Source of the DNA: an uncultured Lachnospiraceae bacterium
GTDB taxonomy: Bacteria; Bacillota; Clostridia; Lachnospirales; Lachnospiraceae
Length of the DNA stretch: 64,000 nt
Direction: 5' to 3'
Assembly (NCBI GenBank): GCA_910579865.1
Contig: CAJTXA010000002.1
Span: 124,001-188,000 of the forward strand
Shown here: one piece after another, positions 51,960 to 61,149 of the stretch
Layout: each line of letters opens with the position of its first letter
How positions within the stretch are numbered: position 1 is the stretch's first letter
Program-made: the position numbers and the translations under genes
The notes under the pieces: model-generated
Told to the model about the DNA's origin: nothing
Database searches by the model: none
What the model saw: only the letters and a program-made list of their open reading frames with translations

Positions 51960-53645
51960 ATGCAGCTAACAGGTTCGGAAATTATAATAGAGTGTTTGAA
52001 AGAACAGGGAGTAGATACCGTATTTGGTTATCCAGGTGGTGCAATTTTAAATGTATATGATGCATTATATCAACATGCAGATGAAATTCAGCATATTTTG
52101 ACCTCTCATGAACAGGGAGCTTCTCATGCAGCAGATGGCTATGCAAGAGCAACGGGAAAAGTAGGGGTTTGTTTTGCTACTTCTGGCCCTGGAGCGACAA
52201 ATCTGGTAACTGGGATTGCGACTGCCTATATGGATTCCATTCCAGTTGTGGCGATTACTGCAAATGTGGGTGTGTCTTTGCTTGGAAAGGATAGTTTTCA
52301 AGAGGTAGATATTGCTGGTGTGACTATGCCAATTACAAAGCATAATTTTATAGTAAAAAAGGTAGAGGAATTGGCAGATACGATTCGCAGAGCATTTTAT
52401 ATTGCAAAAAGTGGCAGACCAGGACCTGTATTGGTGGATATTCCAAAAGATGTTACAGCAAATGTAACAGAATATCAAAGACAAAAACCAAAGGAAATAC
52501 AATATGATACAAGTACAATTACAAAGGAGGCATTGGATACCGCAGTTCGAATGATTGAGGAATCAAAGAAGCCTTATATTTTAGTTGGAGGCGGTGCAAT
52601 CGCTTCTGATGCTTCAGCGGAGTTAAAGAGATTTGTAGAGCGTATTGATGCACCTGTTGCGGATACTTTAATGGGAAAGGGAGCATTTGATGGAACAAGT
52701 CCACTTTATACTGGAATGATTGGGATGCATGGAACAAAAGCTTCTAATTTTGGAGTAACAGCATGTGATCTATTGATTGTACTAGGTGCTAGGTTTAGTG
52801 ATCGAGTAACTGGAAATGCAAAAAAATTTGCTGCCAATGCAAAGATTCTACAGATTGATATTGATCCAGCCGAGATTAATAAAAATATTCCAACTCAGGC
52901 ATGTATTGTTGGAGATTGTAAAGCTGTATTAGAACAATTAAATCAGAGAGTAGAAAAGCAAAATCATACAGAATGGATTGCTTATATAAAAGAACTAAAG
53001 GAAAAGTATCCTTTAACTTATCATACAGAAGCATTGACAGGGCCTTTTATTATGGAAAAAATCTATGAGATTACCAATGGAGAGGCTTTGATTACAACTG
53101 AGGTAGGACAGCATCAAATGTGGGCAGCACAGTTTTACTCCTATCAGCGACCACGACAGCTTTTCACTTCCGGCGGACTTGGAACAATGGGATATGGATT
53201 AGGAGCTAGTCTTGGTGCTAAGATGGGACGGAAAGAAGAGATCGTAATTAATATTGCTGGAGATGGATGTTTTCGAATGAATATGAATGAGATTGCTACA
53301 GCTACTCGATATAATATTCCTGTAATTCAGATTGTATTTAATAATCATGTGCTTGGAATGGTTCGGCAATGGCAGACGCTTTTTTATGGAAAGCGGTATT
53401 CGAATACGATTTTGGAGGATTCGGTGGATTTTGTAAAGCTGGCTGAGGCTATGGGAGCAAAGGGATATTGCGTGCAAAAGAAGGAGGAATTTGAACCAAT
53501 TTTGCGGGAAGCCATTTCGTTACATATTCCAGTCGTGATTGATTGCAGAATTGATGCAGATGATAAGGTTTGGCCTATGGTGGCTCCGGGAGCAGCGATT
53601 GATGAAGTGTTTAATGAGGAAGATTTAGAAAAGAAAAAGATGTAA
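51960..53645 (+). CDS. ilvB: Acetolactate synthase, catalytic subunit
   Basis: 561 residues. Three ThDP-enzyme domains: the N-terminal 'VFGYPGGAILNVYDAL' with the catalytic glutamate in 'LTSHEQGASHAADGYARA'; the central FAD-binding domain; and the C-terminal 'GDGCFRMNMNEIATATRYN' thiamine-diphosphate motif. It joins two pyruvates (valine/leucine) or pyruvate and 2-oxobutyrate (isoleucine). It is the last gene of the operon. No regulatory subunit (ilvN) and no ilvC follow; they must be elsewhere or be dispensable. Confidence 0.96.
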   Translation: MQLTGSEIIIECLKEQGVDTVFGYPGGAILNVYDALYQHADEIQHILTSHEQGASHAADGYARATGKVGVCFATSGPGATNLVTGIATAYMDSIPVVAITANVGVSLLGKDSFQEVDIAGVTMPITKHNFIVKKVEELADTIRRAFYIAKSGRPGPVLVDIPKDVTANVTEYQRQKPKEIQYDTSTITKEALDTAVRMIEESKKPYILVGGGAIASDASAELKRFVERIDAPVADTLMGKGAFDGTSPLYTGMIGMHGTKASNFGVTACDLLIVLGARFSDRVTGNAKKFAANAKILQIDIDPAEINKNIPTQACIVGDCKAVLEQLNQRVEKQNHTEWIAYIKELKEKYPLTYHTEALTGPFIMEKIYEITNGEALITTEVGQHQMWAAQFYSYQRPRQLFTSGGLGTMGYGLGASLGAKMGRKEEIVINIAGDGCFRMNMNEIATATRYNIPVIQIVFNNHVLGMVRQWQTLFYGKRYSNTILEDSVDFVKLAEAMGAKGYCVQKKEEFEPILREAISLHIPVVIDCRIDADDKVWPMVAPGAAIDEVFNEEDLEKKKM

Positions 53646-53652
53646 TAAATCG

Positions 53653-53685
53653 TGTCATTTGTCCGTGTATGGCGTACAAATGACA
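53653..53685. terminator. Hairpin after ilvB
   Basis: TGTCATTTGT (53653-53662) pairs exactly with 53676-53685. There is no clean T-run afterwards, so termination may be partial. Confidence 0.5.
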
Positions 53686-53703
53686 TTATTTGACGAATTT
53701 TGC

Positions 53704-53732
53704 TTGACTATATAGTGATAAAGCGTTAAAAT
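53704..53732 (+). promoter_or_regulatory. Promoter of serC
   Basis: TTGACT (53704-53709), 17 bp, TAAAAT (53727-53732). It gives a leader of about 140 nt with no recognisable T-box. Confidence 0.6.
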
Positions 53733-53878
53733 GTGTCATAGCACTTGTAAAATATTCATAAGCTAATAAATAGCAATATACAGATAAATAAAGAAAAAAA
53801 TAGATGTGTACATATGGGATTTTACAATTTTAATAAGAAATAATTTTTAGATAAAATTTTATCATTGAGGAGGAAAAA

Positions 53879-54961
53879 ATGGGAAGAGTGTATAATTTTT
53901 CAGCAGGTCCAGCTGTATTACCAGAGGATGTATTAAAGGAAGCAGCAGAAGAAATGCTAGATTATAAGGGCACAGGAATGTCTGTTATGGAGATGAGCCA
54001 TCGTTCGAAGGCTTTTCAGGAGATTATTGATAAGGCAGAAAAAGATCTGCGAGAATTGATGAACATTCCAGATAATTATAAAGTATTGTTTTTGCAAGGC
54101 GGTGCGTCTTTACAGTTTGCTATGATTCCAATGAATTTAATGAAGAATAAGAAAGCCGCTTATATTATTACAGGACAGTGGGCAAAGAAGGCTTATCAGG
54201 AAGCAAAGAATTATGGAGAGGCAGTTGCAGTTGCTTCTTCTGCTGATCAGACATTTTCTTATATTCCAGATTGCTCTGATTTGGATATTCCTGAAGATGC
54301 AGATTATGTCTATATCTGTGAAAATAATACAATTTATGGAACCAAATTTAAGGAGCTGCCAAATACAAAGGGACATACTTTGGTAGCAGATGTTTCTTCT
54401 TGTTTTTTATCAGAACCAATTGATGTAACAAAGTATGGGGTTATCTATGGTGGTGTTCAAAAAAATATTGGGCCAGCAGGGGTTGTGATTGTAATTATTC
54501 GGGAGGATTTGATTACAGATGAGGTTCTTCCTGGAACACCTACTATGATGCGTTATCAGACACATGCAGAGAATGGATCGATGTATAATACACCTCCTTG
54601 TTATGGAATTTATATCTGTGGTAAGGTATTTCAATGGTTAAAGAAAAAGGGTGGATTGTCTGCAATGAAGGAATTTAATGAGAAAAAGGCAAAGCTGCTT
54701 TATGATTTTCTAGATCAAAGTGAACTTTTTAAAGGAACTGTAGTAGAAAAAGATCGTTCTCTTATGAATGTACCTTTTGTAACTGGAAGTGAAGAGTTAG
54801 ATGCGAAATTTGTAAAAGAAGCAAAGGCAGCAGGATTTGAGAATTTAAAGGGACACCGGACAGTAGGCGGTATGAGAGCTAGTATTTACAATGCTATGCC
54901 AATAGAGGGTGTAGAAGCATTAGTAGCATTTATGAAGAAATTTGAAGCAGAGAATAAATAG
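53879..54961 (+). CDS. serC: Phosphoserine aminotransferase
   Basis: 360 residues, family length. It opens 'VYNFSAGPAVLPEDVL'; 'MEMSHRSKAF' and 'FLQGGASLQFAMIPMN' are typical; the PLP lysine lies in 'YGGVQKNIGPAG'. It transfers the amino group from glutamate to 3-phosphohydroxypyruvate. A GAGGAGG site precedes it. serA starts 20 bp downstream, so the two steps of serine synthesis are co-transcribed. Confidence 0.96.
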   Translation: MGRVYNFSAGPAVLPEDVLKEAAEEMLDYKGTGMSVMEMSHRSKAFQEIIDKAEKDLRELMNIPDNYKVLFLQGGASLQFAMIPMNLMKNKKAAYIITGQWAKKAYQEAKNYGEAVAVASSADQTFSYIPDCSDLDIPEDADYVYICENNTIYGTKFKELPNTKGHTLVADVSSCFLSEPIDVTKYGVIYGGVQKNIGPAGVVIVIIREDLITDEVLPGTPTMMRYQTHAENGSMYNTPPCYGIYICGKVFQWLKKKGGLSAMKEFNEKKAKLLYDFLDQSELFKGTVVEKDRSLMNVPFVTGSEELDAKFVKEAKAAGFENLKGHRTVGGMRASIYNAMPIEGVEALVAFMKKFEAENK

Positions 54962-54981
54962 GGAAAAGGATTGGGCAAATC

Positions 54982-56145
54982 ATGTATAAAATTCATTGTT
55001 TAAATAAGATTTCCAAAGTAGGAACAGATTTACTGACAGCGGATTATCAGCTTGCAGAAGAGTTAGATGGAGCAGATGGTGTATTGGTACGAAGTGCAGC
55101 AATGCATGAGATGGAGTTACCAGAAAGTTTGTTAGCAGTCGCTCGTGCAGGAGCAGGGGTGAATAATATTCCTTTGGAAAAGTGTGCAGATAAAGGAGTT
55201 GTGGTTTTTAATACACCTGGAGCAAATGCAAATGCAGTGAAAGAATTGGTAATTTGTGGGATGCTTTTGGCTTCTCGTGATATTATTGGTGGAAACCACT
55301 GGGTGGATCAGGTAAAAGAGGAAGCAACGATCGCTAAGATGGTGGAAAAGGAAAAATCAAAGTTTGCAGGAACAGAGTTACTTGGGAAGAAGTTAGGAGT
55401 GATTGGACTTGGAGCAATTGGAGCTAAGATTGCGAATGCAGCAGTTGCTCTTGGTATGGATGTCTATGGATATGATCCTTATATTTCGGTGGAAGCTGCT
55501 TGGAGCCTTTCTCGTGAAGTGAAACCGATTCGTAATGTAGAAACAATTTATACCGAATGTGATTATATTACAATTCATGTTCCAGCTATGGATTCCACAA
55601 AGGGTATGATCCAAAAAAGTACAATTGATAGTATGAAGGACGGCGTTATTGTTTTAAACTTTTCTCGTGATGCTTTGGTAAATGAAGCAGATATGTTAGA
55701 GGCTTTAAAGGCAGGCAAGGTAAGAAAGTATGTTTGCGATTTCCCAACACCTGTTACAGCAGGACAAAAAGGAGTGATTCTTTTGCCGCACTTAGGAGCT
55801 TCTACAGAAGAAGCAGAGGATAATTGTGCTGTTATGGCAGTAAACCAAATGATGGATTTTATTGAAAATGGAAATATTAAAAATTCTGTAAATTTCCCTT
55901 CTTGTAGTTTAGGAGCATGTAGTAAAGCAGGACGGCTTGCAGTACATCATAGAAATGTACCAAATATGATCAGTTTATTTGCTGGTGCTTGTGCAGCGGA
56001 AAATATCAATATTTCGGATATGATTAATAAGAGTAAAGGAGATTATTCTTATACATTAATGGATTTGGATACCCCTGCCACACAACAGGTAGTAGAAGCA
56101 ATCAAGAGAATACCAGAAGTATTAAAAGTTCGGATTGTAAAATAG
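54982..56145 (+). CDS. serA: D-3-phosphoglycerate dehydrogenase
   Basis: 387 residues. The substrate domain has 'VLVRSAAMHEMELPESL' and 'RAGAGVNNIPLEKC'; the Rossmann motif is 'LGVIGLGAIGAKIANAAV'; catalytic R, E and H fall near 'LNFSRDALVNE', 'EAEDNC' and 'LLPHLGAST'. A short C-terminal ACT-like region ('DYSYTLMDLDTPA...VLKVRIVK') suggests serine feedback. It oxidises 3-phosphoglycerate, the first step of serine synthesis. It is followed by a terminator. Confidence 0.95.
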   Translation: MYKIHCLNKISKVGTDLLTADYQLAEELDGADGVLVRSAAMHEMELPESLLAVARAGAGVNNIPLEKCADKGVVVFNTPGANANAVKELVICGMLLASRDIIGGNHWVDQVKEEATIAKMVEKEKSKFAGTELLGKKLGVIGLGAIGAKIANAAVALGMDVYGYDPYISVEAAWSLSREVKPIRNVETIYTECDYITIHVPAMDSTKGMIQKSTIDSMKDGVIVLNFSRDALVNEADMLEALKAGKVRKYVCDFPTPVTAGQKGVILLPHLGASTEEAEDNCAVMAVNQMMDFIENGNIKNSVNFPSCSLGACSKAGRLAVHHRNVPNMISLFAGACAAENINISDMINKSKGDYSYTLMDLDTPATQQVVEAIKRIPEVLKVRIVK

Positions 56146-56161
56146 AAAATTGTTTGAAAAG

Positions 56162-56202
56162 AGGCATTGAAATGATAAAAAAACAGTTCAATGCCTTTTT
56201 TA
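56162..56202 (+). terminator. Rho-independent terminator after serA
   Basis: AGGCATTGAA (56162-56171) pairs with 56187-56196, then TTTTTT. The remaining 56203-56395 contains no gene, and I see no strong promoter. Confidence 0.88.
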
Positions 56203-56395
56203 ATAAATTTTTGATTGAAATTTTTTCTATTATTTAATTTAGAAGTTGTGATTTTACTGAAAATATGGTAAATTAAAGATAAAAGATGAAATGAAAGCAT
56301 ATTTTTACGTAAAATGTTTAGATTAAGGCAAGGAGAGTAATAAAAAAGATAAGAAAGGATATATGTACAGTTTATATGGTGCATAGGGTGTAGAG

Positions 56396-57637
56396 ATGGC
56401 AGAGATAAAACCATTTTTTTGTATAAGGCCAAGTCAGGAATTGGCAAGTCGTGTAGCAGCATTACCATATGATGTCTATAATCGAAAGGAAGCATGTGAG
56501 GAAGTGAAAAAAGAACCTCTTTCTTTTCTGGCAATTGATCGTGCAGAGACACAGTTTGATGAGAGTGTGGGTACATATGAGGAAAAAGTATATCAAAAGG
56601 CAAAGGAGCTTTTAGAGGAACGGATTCAAAGTGGAGTTTTTGTAGAGGAAGAAAAAGAATGTTATTTTCTTTATCAACTTACTATGAATGGAAGGAGTCA
56701 AACTGGACTAGTAGCTTGTGCTTCTATTGATGATTACCAAAATCAAGTAATTAAAAAACATGAGAATACAAGAGCAGATAAAGAAGCGGATCGGATTCAT
56801 CATGTGGATACCTGTAATGCGCAGACAGGACCGATTTTTTTAGCGTATCGCTCCAATTTGGTAATCAACCAGATAACCGAAGAGGTAAAAAAGGAGAAAC
56901 CTTTGTATCAATTTGTTTCTTCGGATGGAATTGGGCATACTGTGTGGCGAATTGAGGAGGAAGAACGAATCGCAGTAATTCGAAAAACCTTTGCTGCAAT
57001 TGAACAGATTTATATTGCAGATGGACATCATAGAGCTGCTTCAGCAGTAAAAGTTGGATTAAAAAGAAGAGAGGAGCATCCTGCTTATACAGGACAGGAG
57101 GAGTTTAACTATTTTCTTTCGGTATTATTTCCAGATGATCAGCTTATGATTATGGATTATAACCGTGTTGTAAAAGACTTAAATGGATATGCAATAGAGG
57201 AGTTTTTAGAAAGGGTAGGAGAATCTTTTGTGGTAGAGAAAGTAGGAGAAACTCCTTATGCTCCAGCTCAAATACATGAAATAGGAATGTATCTAGATGG
57301 AATCTGGTATCGTTTAAAGGCAAAACCAGAAGTTTGTGTAACACATCCAGTAGAGGGGTTAGATGTATCTATTTTACAGAATACGTTATTAGCTCCTATA
57401 TTGGGGATTGGAGATCCAAAGACAGATAAGAGAATTGACTTTGTAGGTGGGATTCGTGGATTGGAAGAACTTGAAAGACGAGCAAAGACGGATATGAAAG
57501 TTGCTTTTGCTATGTATCCAACTTCGATAGGACAGCTATTTGATGTAGCAGATGCAAATCTTTTAATGCCTCCTAAATCTACTTGGTTTGAGCCGAAGTT
57601 ACGGAGTGGGTTATTTATTCATCGGTTAGATAAGTAA
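56396..57637 (+). CDS. DUF1015 family protein
   Basis: 413 residues. 'MAEIKPFFCIRPSQELASRVAALPYDV', split around 'RPSQE', is the standard DUF1015 opening, with 'IADGHHRAASA' and 'LFPDDQLMIMDYNRVVKDLNG' further on, broken near 'MIMDY'. In Clostridia this gene regularly follows serC-serA, so a link to serine metabolism is likely, but the biochemical role is not established. The histidine pair in 'DGHHRAA' resembles a catalytic or metal site. It is probably cytoplasmic, with no membrane segment. The ribosome binding site is weak (AGGGTG). Confidence 0.88.
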   Translation: MAEIKPFFCIRPSQELASRVAALPYDVYNRKEACEEVKKEPLSFLAIDRAETQFDESVGTYEEKVYQKAKELLEERIQSGVFVEEEKECYFLYQLTMNGRSQTGLVACASIDDYQNQVIKKHENTRADKEADRIHHVDTCNAQTGPIFLAYRSNLVINQITEEVKKEKPLYQFVSSDGIGHTVWRIEEEERIAVIRKTFAAIEQIYIADGHHRAASAVKVGLKRREEHPAYTGQEEFNYFLSVLFPDDQLMIMDYNRVVKDLNGYAIEEFLERVGESFVVEKVGETPYAPAQIHEIGMYLDGIWYRLKAKPEVCVTHPVEGLDVSILQNTLLAPILGIGDPKTDKRIDFVGGIRGLEELERRAKTDMKVAFAMYPTSIGQLFDVADANLLMPPKSTWFEPKLRSGLFIHRLDK

Positions 57638-57698
57638 GGATTAAAAAGTGATAGGATAAAAGCAAATATAAGGGCTTAGAACAGAGAGGAGGGGGCCT

Positions 57699-58289
57699 AT
57701 GGAGAAATTTGATATCTTATTTCAAACTTGTTTGATATTGGGGTTTGCTTTGCCATGTTTGAATCTGATTGCTGGATTTTTTGATGGATTAGATGGGGTA
57801 TCAGATTTGAATTTTGATGGGGATGGAGGGCTTGCAAATACTTTTTTTTCTTTTAATTTTATGTGTTTTATGCTGGCGGTTGGGATATTTGGTATACTTG
57901 GAAAAGTACTTTTAGGACAGATTTCATTAGTGCTGGTGTTTTTGATTGCAACTGGCAGTGGAATTTTTGGGTATTTTGCAATGTATCGCTGGGTATTTTT
58001 ACCATTAAGCCGTAATCGGAAGGAGGTGGAAAGTCACGATTTTCAGGATTTAATTGGAAAGTATGGTACTTTAATTTTACAAATTACAGAGGAACATTGT
58101 GGTACAATTCAAACTACAGACAGTACGGGGGCTGCAATTACCTATATGGCATCGGCAACAGAAGAAGAATTACAAAAACATAATTATTGTATGCCACTTG
58201 GAATGGAGGTAAAAATTGTAGGTGTATTGGAAGAAAAACGATGCTGTTATGTGGAGGAAATAGGAGGAAAAGAAGAATGGTTGGTATGA
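57699..58289 (+). CDS. NfeD/YqiJ-like membrane protein
   Basis: 196 residues. Three or so hydrophobic helices in the first half (about 8-28, 49-72, 76-98) are followed by a C-terminal beta-rich OB-fold-like domain (about 118-190, 'LIGKYGTLILQITEEHCG'). NfeD-type proteins are the usual partners of flotillins, and a flotillin gene overlaps its 3' end by 13 bp. They probably assemble together in membrane microdomains. A GAGGAGGGGG stretch precedes the start. Confidence 0.78.
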   Translation: MEKFDILFQTCLILGFALPCLNLIAGFFDGLDGVSDLNFDGDGGLANTFFSFNFMCFMLAVGIFGILGKVLLGQISLVLVFLIATGSGIFGYFAMYRWVFLPLSRNRKEVESHDFQDLIGKYGTLILQITEEHCGTIQTTDSTGAAITYMASATEEELQKHNYCMPLGMEVKIVGVLEEKRCCYVEEIGGKEEWLV

Positions 58290-59947
58290 TTGGTACATTA
58301 GGAACAGCAGGAATGGTGGCACTTGTAGTAATATCTCTTGTTATTTTAATTATGATTTGTATTTTATCTACTTGGAAGAAGGTTCCTAGTGATAAGGCAG
58401 CTGTTATTGTTGGAGTTGGTAAAGCAAAAGTGGTAACTGGGGGAGGTACCGTTTTAATTCCAATTTTGGAACGAATGGATACAATTACTTTGGAAAATAT
58501 TATGATTCCAGTGGAAATTAAGCAGACAAAGACTTCACTTGGAGTTCCAATTAATGCAGAAGGTGTAGTAGTATTAAAAGTAAAAAATGATTCGAGCAGT
58601 ATTTTAACAGCAGTGCAGCAGTTTCACTGTGGAAAAGAGCAAACTACAGTAGAAAATATTCGAACACAGGCGTCAGAAATTTGTAAAGGAAAACTTCGTG
58701 AAATTGTATCTGGAATGTCAGTAGAAGAGATTTATAATGGACGTGAAAAATTTGCAAATACAGTACAAGAAGTGGCTGGTACACAGTTGGCAGAGATGGG
58801 ATTGGAATTGACTTCTTTTACAATTAATGATATTTCAGATAACGAAGGATATATTGAGGCACTTGGAAAAGAGCAGATTGCAAAGGTAAAGGCACAGGCA
58901 GCTATTGCAGAGGCACAAGCAGCAAAAGAACGGGATATTCAGACAGCAGAGGCAGCAAAGGAACGAGAGATTAAGACAGCAGAGGCAAGAAAAATTGGGG
59001 AGACAGCAAAGTTAGAAGCAGATACACAGATTGCTGAAGCAAGTAAAAATAAACAGTTGAAATTGTTTGAGTATCAAAAAGAGCAAGAGACAAAAAAGGC
59101 AGATGCAGATGCGGCTTATAAGATTCAGGAAAATATTGTAGCAAAAAAAGTAACAGATACACAGATGGATGCGGAAGTGTTAAAACAACAAAGAGCAAAG
59201 GAAGTAACAGAAGCACAGGTGCAAATTCAGATTGTAGCAGAGCAGAAGAATATTGAACTTGCTAAGAAAAAGGCAGAACGAAAAGAAGCAGAACTGCAGG
59301 AGCTTGTAATTAAGCCAGCAGAAGCAGATTTGGCAAAGCAAAAGTTAGATGCAGAGGCACGAAAGTTTGAGGAGATTAAACGAGCAGAGGCTGATGCAGA
59401 GAGGAAAAAACTAGATGCGAGTGCAGAGGCAGAAAAATTAAAGTTAGAGGGAGAAGCAAAGGCAGCAATTATTGAAGCACAAGGAAAAGCAGAAGCAGAT
59501 GCAATTCGGGCAAAAGGTATGGCAGAAGCAGAGGCTTTAGAGAAAAAGGCAGAAGCATTAGCTAAGATGAATGAAGCTGGTAAGTTACAGATGGTAATTG
59601 AAAAGCTTCCTGAAGTGGCAAGGGCTGTTTCAGAGCCACTAGCAAGGATTGGCGATATTACAATTATAGGCGGCGGAAATGGTGAGAATGGTGCTAGTGC
59701 AGTTGATGTAGCACGAATGACAACTGGTTCAATGAAAGCGGTAATGGACTGTATGAAGGATGTGGTAGGATTCGATCTTTCTGAGGTTATGCGGGCTCAA
59801 ACTTTTGAAGGAAAAACGACTCGAAATATTCATGTCGATGTAACTGGAATAGAGGATGCTTCTGATCCAATAAAGGATGCAATAGCAACTACAATTATTG
59901 CAGAAGAGAAAAACAAAGCAGAAAGGATCGAAAAAGATGGAATATAG
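58277..59947 (+). CDS. Flotillin-like SPFH-domain protein
   Basis: 556 residues from ATG 58277, which has AGGAGG 9 bases upstream; the open frame extends 30 codons further into the NfeD-like gene but lacks a signal. One N-terminal helix (about 8-30), an SPFH/band-7 domain (about 35-200, 'VVTGGGTVLIPILERMD'), then a long Ala/Glu/Lys-rich coiled coil (about 200-430) and the conserved flotillin tail near 'EKLPEVARAVSEPLARIGDI'. Flotillins organise membrane microdomains and affect fluidity and secretion. It is co-transcribed with the NfeD-like gene and overlaps the aldo/keto reductase gene. Confidence 0.93.
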   Translation: MVGMIGTLGTAGMVALVVISLVILIMICILSTWKKVPSDKAAVIVGVGKAKVVTGGGTVLIPILERMDTITLENIMIPVEIKQTKTSLGVPINAEGVVVLKVKNDSSSILTAVQQFHCGKEQTTVENIRTQASEICKGKLREIVSGMSVEEIYNGREKFANTVQEVAGTQLAEMGLELTSFTINDISDNEGYIEALGKEQIAKVKAQAAIAEAQAAKERDIQTAEAAKEREIKTAEARKIGETAKLEADTQIAEASKNKQLKLFEYQKEQETKKADADAAYKIQENIVAKKVTDTQMDAEVLKQQRAKEVTEAQVQIQIVAEQKNIELAKKKAERKEAELQELVIKPAEADLAKQKLDAEARKFEEIKRAEADAERKKLDASAEAEKLKLEGEAKAAIIEAQGKAEADAIRAKGMAEAEALEKKAEALAKMNEAGKLQMVIEKLPEVARAVSEPLARIGDITIIGGGNGENGASAVDVARMTTGSMKAVMDCMKDVVGFDLSEVMRAQTFEGKTTRNIHVDVTGIEDASDPIKDAIATTIIAEEKNKAERIEKDGI

Positions 59948-61067
59948 AGAAATAAAGAATCTTGGAATTTCTCCTTCTATGTTGGGATTTGGCTGTATGC
60001 GGTTTCCTCAACGTTTGGATGGAACGATTGATGAGACAGAAGCAGAAAAGATGATTCATAAGGCGATAGCAGAAGGTGTGACTTATTTTGATACAGCATA
60101 TCCATATCACAATGGAGAGAGTGAGAAATTTGTTGGTAAAGTATTAAAAAAATATCCCCGTTCTTCTTTCTATCTTGCTACAAAGATGCCAGTTTGGAAG
60201 ATCAATTCAAAAGAGGATGCAGAAGAAGTTTTAAAAGAACAGATGGAACGGCTGCAAGTAGAGTATCTAGATTTTTATTTGCTCCATGCATTAAATAAAG
60301 AAAGATGGGATAAGATCGTAGAAATGGATATTTTATCTTTGTGTGAGGAATGGAAAGCACAAGGGAAGATTCGGTATCTGGGATTTTCTTTTCATGATGA
60401 ATATGCTGTTTTTGAAGAAATTTTGTCTAGCCGAAAGTGGGATTTTTGTCAGATTCAGTATAATTATATGGATCGAGAGGAACAGGCAGGAGATAGGGGA
60501 TATGCTTTAGCAGAAAGATTAGAGATTCCTATGATAGTGATGGAACCAATAAAAGGTGGACTATTAGGAGTTTTGCCAGAGGATTTAACAGCGATTCTAC
60601 AAAAGGCAAATCCCAATGCTTCAACTGCTTCCTGGGCACTTCGATGGGTTGGAACACATAAAAATGTAAAAATTATTTTAAGTGGTATGTCTAATTATCA
60701 GCAGGTAATGGATAATTTAGAGACCTTTGCTAAATTTCAACCAATATCAAAAGAGGAAGAACAATTAATAGAACAAGTAGCAGATACTATAAAAAAACGA
60801 GTGAAAAATGGTTGTACAGGATGTGAGTATTGTATGCCTTGTCCATTTAGGGTGGATATTCCAAGAAATTTTTCGATCTGGAACGAACTTGCAATGTATG
60901 GAAATAAGGAAAGAGCACAACAACGTTATCAGATGACTGCTCAAGAGAAAAGAGCAGACCAATGCAAACAATGTGGAAAATGTGAAACGGTTTGCCCGCA
61001 AGGGTTACAGATTCGTAAGGATTTAAAACAGGCAGCAGCGGAGATGAAAGAGTTTTGTAAAGAATAG
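59937..61067 (+). CDS. Aldo/keto reductase with C-terminal 4Fe-4S clusters
   Basis: 376 residues from ATG 59937. The TIM-barrel AKR domain has 'GITPSMLG'-like opening 'LGISPSMLGFGCMRFP', catalytic D/Y in 'TYFDTAYPYHNGESE', K in 'LATKMPVW' and H in 'FYLLHAL'. The last about 100 residues carry cysteine motifs, 'CTGCEYCMPCPF' and 'CKQCGKCETVCPQG', for two [4Fe-4S] clusters. This fusion is common in strict anaerobes and suggests ferredoxin-type electron input for reducing a carbonyl compound. Substrate unknown. The start overlaps the flotillin stop. Confidence 0.92.
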   Translation: MEYREIKNLGISPSMLGFGCMRFPQRLDGTIDETEAEKMIHKAIAEGVTYFDTAYPYHNGESEKFVGKVLKKYPRSSFYLATKMPVWKINSKEDAEEVLKEQMERLQVEYLDFYLLHALNKERWDKIVEMDILSLCEEWKAQGKIRYLGFSFHDEYAVFEEILSSRKWDFCQIQYNYMDREEQAGDRGYALAERLEIPMIVMEPIKGGLLGVLPEDLTAILQKANPNASTASWALRWVGTHKNVKIILSGMSNYQQVMDNLETFAKFQPISKEEEQLIEQVADTIKKRVKNGCTGCEYCMPCPFRVDIPRNFSIWNELAMYGNKERAQQRYQMTAQEKRADQCKQCGKCETVCPQGLQIRKDLKQAAAEMKEFCKE

Positions 61068-61081
61068 ATTTAAAAGAATAT

Positions 61082-61130
61082 GCCAGATTGAAAAAGCAGT
61101 ATAAGGATTATTTTTTCAATCTGGCGTTTT
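61082..61130 (+). terminator. Rho-independent terminator
   Basis: GCCAGATTGAAAAA (61082-61095) pairs perfectly with 61112-61125, then GTTTT. It serves the reductase operon; the facing chemoreceptor gene may use it from the other side. Confidence 0.85.
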
Positions 61131-61149
61131 CTAGTAAAAGTTCGATTTT

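Noticed and set aside
53652..53685. GTGTCATTTGT here equals the arm of the right attachment junction (25580-25590), hinting at another integration site
   Set aside because: It is part of a simple hairpin after ilvB, has the wrong arm spacing and no CTGGTG core, and an 11-base match is not rare enough in A/T-rich DNA of this length.
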